Assembly (NCBI GenBank): GCA_010094045.1 | Contig: ML986656.1 | Coordinates: 25,238 to 89,237, forward strand | Reading direction: 5' to 3' | Length of the DNA: 64,000 nt | Source of the DNA: Lojkania enalia | Taxonomy: Eukaryota > Ascomycota > Dothideomycetes > Pleosporales | Notes under the pieces: model-generated | The model's database searches: none | What the model saw: the letters and a program-made list of their open reading frames with translations, nothing else | What the model was told of the DNA's origin: nothing | Position numbers and translations under genes: made by a program | Part shown: piece after piece, positions 59,901 to 64,000 of the stretch | Position numbering within the stretch: the first letter of the stretch is position 1 | How the letters are laid out: each line of letters begins with the position of its first letter

Positions 59901-61113
59901 GGTTAAGAATACTTCTCCTTTCTATATTATAAGCTATTAAGTAGGTAACTATAGTATTAAAGGAGCCTTTTTATATAAACTTAAAGCTAAGGTTTAGTAT
60001 CTTTAGGCTGAAGAGAATCTTATCTTATAGGTAGAAGAACTACTTAAATTAGGATACAGATCCCCTAATAGCTGTACTAATAAAGCGAGCTTTAAAAGTT
60101 AGAAACGCTTCTCTCTTATTTATCTTTAGGACCTAAAACGCCTATTACACCTCTATCTCTTTATTATCTATAATAAAATATAATTATAGAAGCGAAATTA
60201 TTTCTTTAGTATTTTTAAACTAATACTAGTCCGATTTAGCTAGGTATTTTAGCTCTAAATACTCTTTCGTAGTACTAGAGGTATATTCTTATACTAACGC
60301 TATATATATATACTCTATCTAATAGTAATCTATATTAATCTTAAGTTAGTCTAGAATTAAGGCTTACTATTATTTAAATATAAGTTTATTACTATCTATA
60401 AAGCTTTTAATTTTAGGCGTACGTTTAATAAGGTAGGCTTAAAAGGGCTTAAGGGTAGCTAAAAGGTTTCTTACTAGAGGAGTTGTAAAAGTTTCTTAGC
60501 ATATTATTAGTACTAATTTAGTAGTTTATAGAGGTTAATTAGGACTAGTAATTCTCTATTATATTAAGCGTATAATCTCCTCTTATAAAATTATAATTTA
60601 TTTCTTAAGGGTTAGTTTACTCTAATCTCCTTCTAAATTAGATAGGTTCTTTACTACTAGCCCTATAGAGAGGGGTCCGCCTATTATAGGGCCCCTTATA
60701 GAAGGTAACGGTTATTCTATACGCGTAGATAGAAGCTTACTCTTACTACGACTTATATATATATTAATTCTAGTATAGGAATTAGAAGGTAAATTATAGT
60801 TAGATATTAGTAGTTACCTCTGATTCTAATAGGTTATTAGTAGTCTTTAAGTTTCTACCTAGGCGTACTCTATATAACTTTTCTAAAGGTAATCCTAATT
60901 ATAGGGGATAGGAAGTTCTAAACCTAAAGGCTTTAGTTAATAGAAGGTTTTTAAGATCCTATCTAAGTAATTAAATAATTTAATATAATAATATATAAGT
61001 ATTATAACCTAAACTAAATTAGATATATTTTAGACTTAAATATATTTAAATAAACAATTAATATAATATTATTAAAGAAGCTGTTACTAGTAGTATTAAG
61101 TTTTTCTATATAA
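56988..61113 (-). mobile_element. Outer Gypsy chromovirus copy, right arm (RIPed)
   Basis: Colinear with about 34328-38453 of the inner copy: integrase N-terminal part, RNase H, reverse transcriptase, protease and gag on the minus strand. The RT box at about 58078-58089 reads Y-L-N-N, both catalytic aspartates lost by G-to-A. The gag knuckle region is at about 59655-59700. It is more RIPed than the inner copy. Together with 1690-4465 it makes one element of about 7.2 kb, cut by the 52.5 kb insertion. Confidence 0.88.
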
Positions 61114-61373
61114 TATAATAGTATAGGTAAGATAATAGGTCTAAATACGGTATAAATCTACTTAGAGGTATATAAGAGTGTATAGGAGATTAGGGACCTA
61201 AGAATTCTATTAACACCTATAGGCCTTGTATAAAAGAATATAGAAAAACTACTAAGCTACTTATAAGGGAGTATACAACTATATACGGATGGGAAAAGGG
61301 GTAGAACCGGGGGTAGGATAAGATAAGCGAAAAGATAAAGCTTTTTATAGAACGATTTCTTTATATTATTATA
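61114..61373 (-). repeat. Gypsy LTR4 (260 bp), 5' LTR of outer copy
   Basis: It starts TATAATAGTATAGGTAAG, ends TTTATATTATTATA, and shares the internal deletion of LTR1 (AAAAGATAAAGC in both). It is followed by AAACT (61374-61378), the copy of 1685-1689. Confidence 0.88.
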
Positions 61374-61378
61374 AAACT
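61374..61378. repeat. Target-site duplication AAACT, right
   Basis: This matches 1685-1689 exactly. In the uninterrupted inner copy the site reads CTTAAAACTAGAGTC, so AAACT occurs once there (about 35567-35571). Confidence 0.85.
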
Positions 61379-64000
61379 AGAGTCTATTTTAATCTTATTA
61401 AAGGCTGCGCGAATATTAAACTTAGTAAAAATTACTATTTTAGTAGGCCTAGATAGAAGTTTATCTATATATAATATTAGATATACATTCTTATAGGTAA
61501 GAGTATTAAGTTTATAATAATCTACGTAAATATATAGGTTACTATTAGGTTTATAGACGTAAAGGATTAAAAATATAAAAGAGTTCTAACTCTATTTAAT
61601 ATATCTATATTATAAATTATCTATAATATACTTTTTAGTTACCTCTAACTTCTTAATATTCTACTTATATAACGGGCTATAACTATTAGAGAGAAGTTCT
61701 ATAAAGATAATCTTATAATTATAAGAGTAGTATTCTAATAATTAATAAGCTATAGTTTTACTAAATATATTCTAATACTTATAGTATTTAAATAGTAATC
61801 GGAGATTTACTAATACTTTATTTTTAGCCTTATCTTCTAGCTTTAGGGCTTATTTATCTTTAATTAGCCGCTTAATTTCGTATAGAAATATAGAGAAAAA
61901 CTTATTCTCTTTCCTCTTTATATTAAAGTAAAAAGTATTAGCTAAAATAAGAGTAATAATAGGAGAATAGACTTTCTTTAGATTAGGTTTAGACTTTATT
62001 ATATATAGGCGTATAAGAGCTCTAAGCTTATTTAGACTATAGGCTATAGAAGACTAATATAGTTTTAGTAGTCTTAATAGACCTTTAATATAATAGATAG
62101 TTGGACTATAAAACTACTAATACTAGTCCTTTTCCTATAAAGCGTCGTATTACTAAATATCTAGCTCTACCTTTTTATTATATACTAGCTAAGTTAATTA
62201 TATAAGAAGAAGAGGTAAAGAATTATAAGTAGTAGGATACTTAGAGAACTATATAATCCGATTCTTATCTGTATCTAGCTAGAGTTGAAAATAATATAAT
62301 TATTTAATACTAATAATACAATCCTAAATACCTAGATCTATAATAATAAATAGGTATTTTTAGATAGTTCTTCTATTAATTTGTAGATATAAGCGGATAT
62401 ACTAATTAACTAGGGTTTAGATTCGATTCTAAAAACCTTTAACAGTAATTTTAAAAAGTAAATACTATATTAATATATATAAAGTTTAGAAGAGTAATCT
62501 AGCTACTATAGAATTAAGAAATAGAAAGCTTTAGATACTAGTATTAATAAGGGCGTTTAGTTGTATACTAACGCTTTTTAAATATAGAATAGTAGAAATT
62601 TAGAAGTACTTTCCTCTAAATAAATATAACAAATTAATATTTAATAAATTATACTTATTTAAGCTTAGAATAGAAAGTTTTCCTAGATATTTCTATTTCC
62701 CACCTAAAAACTATCTAGGTAGTACTTGTTTACATCTAAAAACTTTTCTTCTTTAATCTTTTCTTATTTAACCTTTATCTTTTATACTCTAAGGACTATA
62801 TATTTATTTGTAAAATATTCTAGTTTACTATAATTATAGTAATTATCTAGAGTTGTATACTTTTTAAATATAGGAGTCTTACTAGGTTATTAGGGAGCGA
62901 TTATAGTAGAATAAGATATTAATACTAGGGTAGATTAGAGTAGTATTAGATTATAGGTTACTTTAAATAAACTCTTAGAAATCTTCTAGTACTAATCTAA
63001 ATTTACTTTAGCTATAACTTATAGGCTAATAGTTTATTCTAAAAGGCTAAGAATACTTCTTCTTTCTATATTATAGGCTATTAAGTAGACAACTATAGTA
63101 TTAAAAAAGCCTTTTTATATAAGCTTAAAGCTAAGGTTTAGTATCTTTAGACTAGGAAGAATCTTATCCTATAGGTAGAAGAACTACTTAAATTAGGATA
63201 CAAATCTTCTAATAGCTGTACTAATAAAGCGAGCTTTAAAAGTTAGGAATACTTCTTCCTTATTTATCCTTAAGACCTAAAACGCTTATCGCGCCTCTAT
63301 CTCTTTATTATCTATAATAAAATATAATTATAGAAGTAAAATTATTTCTTTAGTATTCTTAAACTAATACTAGTCCAATTTAGCTAAGTATTTTAGCTCT
63401 AGATACCCTTTTACAGTACTAGAAGTATATCTCTATACTAATACTATACATATATACTCTATTAGATAGTAATCTATATTAATCTTAAGTTAGTCTAAGA
63501 TTGAGGTTTACTATTATTTAAATATAAGTTCGCTACTATCTATAAGACTTTTAATCTTAAGTATACGTTTAGTAAGGTAGGCTTAAGGGGGCTTAAAGGT
63601 AGCCGAGAAATTTCTTATTAAGAGAGTTATAAAAGTTTCTTAACGTATTATTAGTTCTAATTTAGTAGTTTATAAAGGTTAATTAGGACTAATAGTTCTC
63701 TATTATATTAAGCATATAATCTCCTCTTATAAAATTGTAATTTATTCCTTAAAGGTTAGTTTACTCTAATTTTCCTTTAAATTAGATAGGTTCTTTATTA
63801 TAAGCCTTATAAAGAGGGGTCCACCTATTATAGGGCCCTCTATAGAAGATAACAGTTGTTCTATACGCGTAGATAGAAGTTTACTTTTACTATAACTTAT
63901 ATATATATCAGTTCTAGTATAGAAATTAGAAGGTAAATTATAATTAGATATCGGCGGTTACCTCTAATTCTAATAGGTTATTAATAGTCTCTAAGTTTCT
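61379..64000 (-). mobile_element. Ty3/Gypsy chromovirus, oldest copy, right part (RIPed)
   Basis: This continues the copy interrupted at 1689: the rest of reverse transcriptase, protease and most of gag on the minus strand, colinear with about 35572-38195 of the inner copy. The gag knuckle lies near 62800-62840. The element leaves the window on the right before its 5' LTR. Confidence 0.88.

Overview
The window looks like a filamentous ascomycete (Pezizomycotina) chromosome with a two-speed structure. About 58 kb (1-40.76 kb and 46.85-64.0 kb) is saturated by repeat-induced point mutation (RIP). CpA and TpG are almost absent, TpA is everywhere, and reading frames are full of TAA/TAG but nearly lack ATG and TGA. 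Between these blocks lies a roughly 6 kb island of normal composition (40.8-46.85 kb) with intron-containing fungal genes. Two N gaps interrupt the sequence (13559-14173 and 33396-33535).

Outer layers: three RIP-killed copies of one Ty3/Gypsy chromovirus are nested, all with coding on the minus strand. The oldest copy fills 1-1689 and 61379-64000 and runs off both window edges. A second copy (260-bp LTRs at 1690-1949 and 61114-61373, target duplication AAACT) interrupts its reverse transcriptase. That second copy is itself interrupted: its left arm stops at 4465 and its right arm resumes, in register, at 56988. A third, younger full-length copy (280-bp LTRs, target duplication TAAGC) lies further inside at 30580-38733.

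The 52.5 kb between 4466 and 56987 therefore behaves as one large insertion that brought a gene island with it. About 0.5 kb inside its left edge, and pointing inward, is a RIP-killed gene that reads as a DUF3435/FluG-type tyrosine recombinase with C-terminal C2H2 fingers. A chromodomain lies just downstream. A DUF3435 gene at one edge plus cargo genes is the architecture of Starship giant mobile elements, so I propose a decayed Starship-like element. The call is inferential because only a 2-3 bp duplication is visible at the ends.

Within the candidate element, in order: DUF3435-C2H2 relic (5.0-7.8 kb), chromodomain relic (8.1-8.35 kb), a RIPed 31-bp minisatellite (10.7-11.0 kb), a Myb/SANT-like relic (12.03 kb), a pogo/Fot1-class DNA transposon with inverted ends (12481-14332), long unidentified RIPed stretches, the inner chromovirus (30.6-38.7 kb), the gene island, a PD-(D/E)XK-like relic (47.6-48.75 kb), and further unidentified coding relics up to 57 kb.

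The gene island holds a RIP-stopped gene (41340-41940), a RecQ-like helicase relic with a P-loop (42102-42500, minus), a chromodomain fragment (42545-42742), two long poly-T runs, a 30-residue zinc-ribbon microprotein ORF (43200-43292, minus), a 55-bp minisatellite, an intact two-exon gene of an uncharacterised fungal family (44070-44815, plus), an intact two-exon GNAT acetyltransferase (45464-46199, minus), and a largely un-RIPed copia-type LTR (about 46556-46829). The last two genes converge. No rRNA, tRNA or CRISPR was seen.
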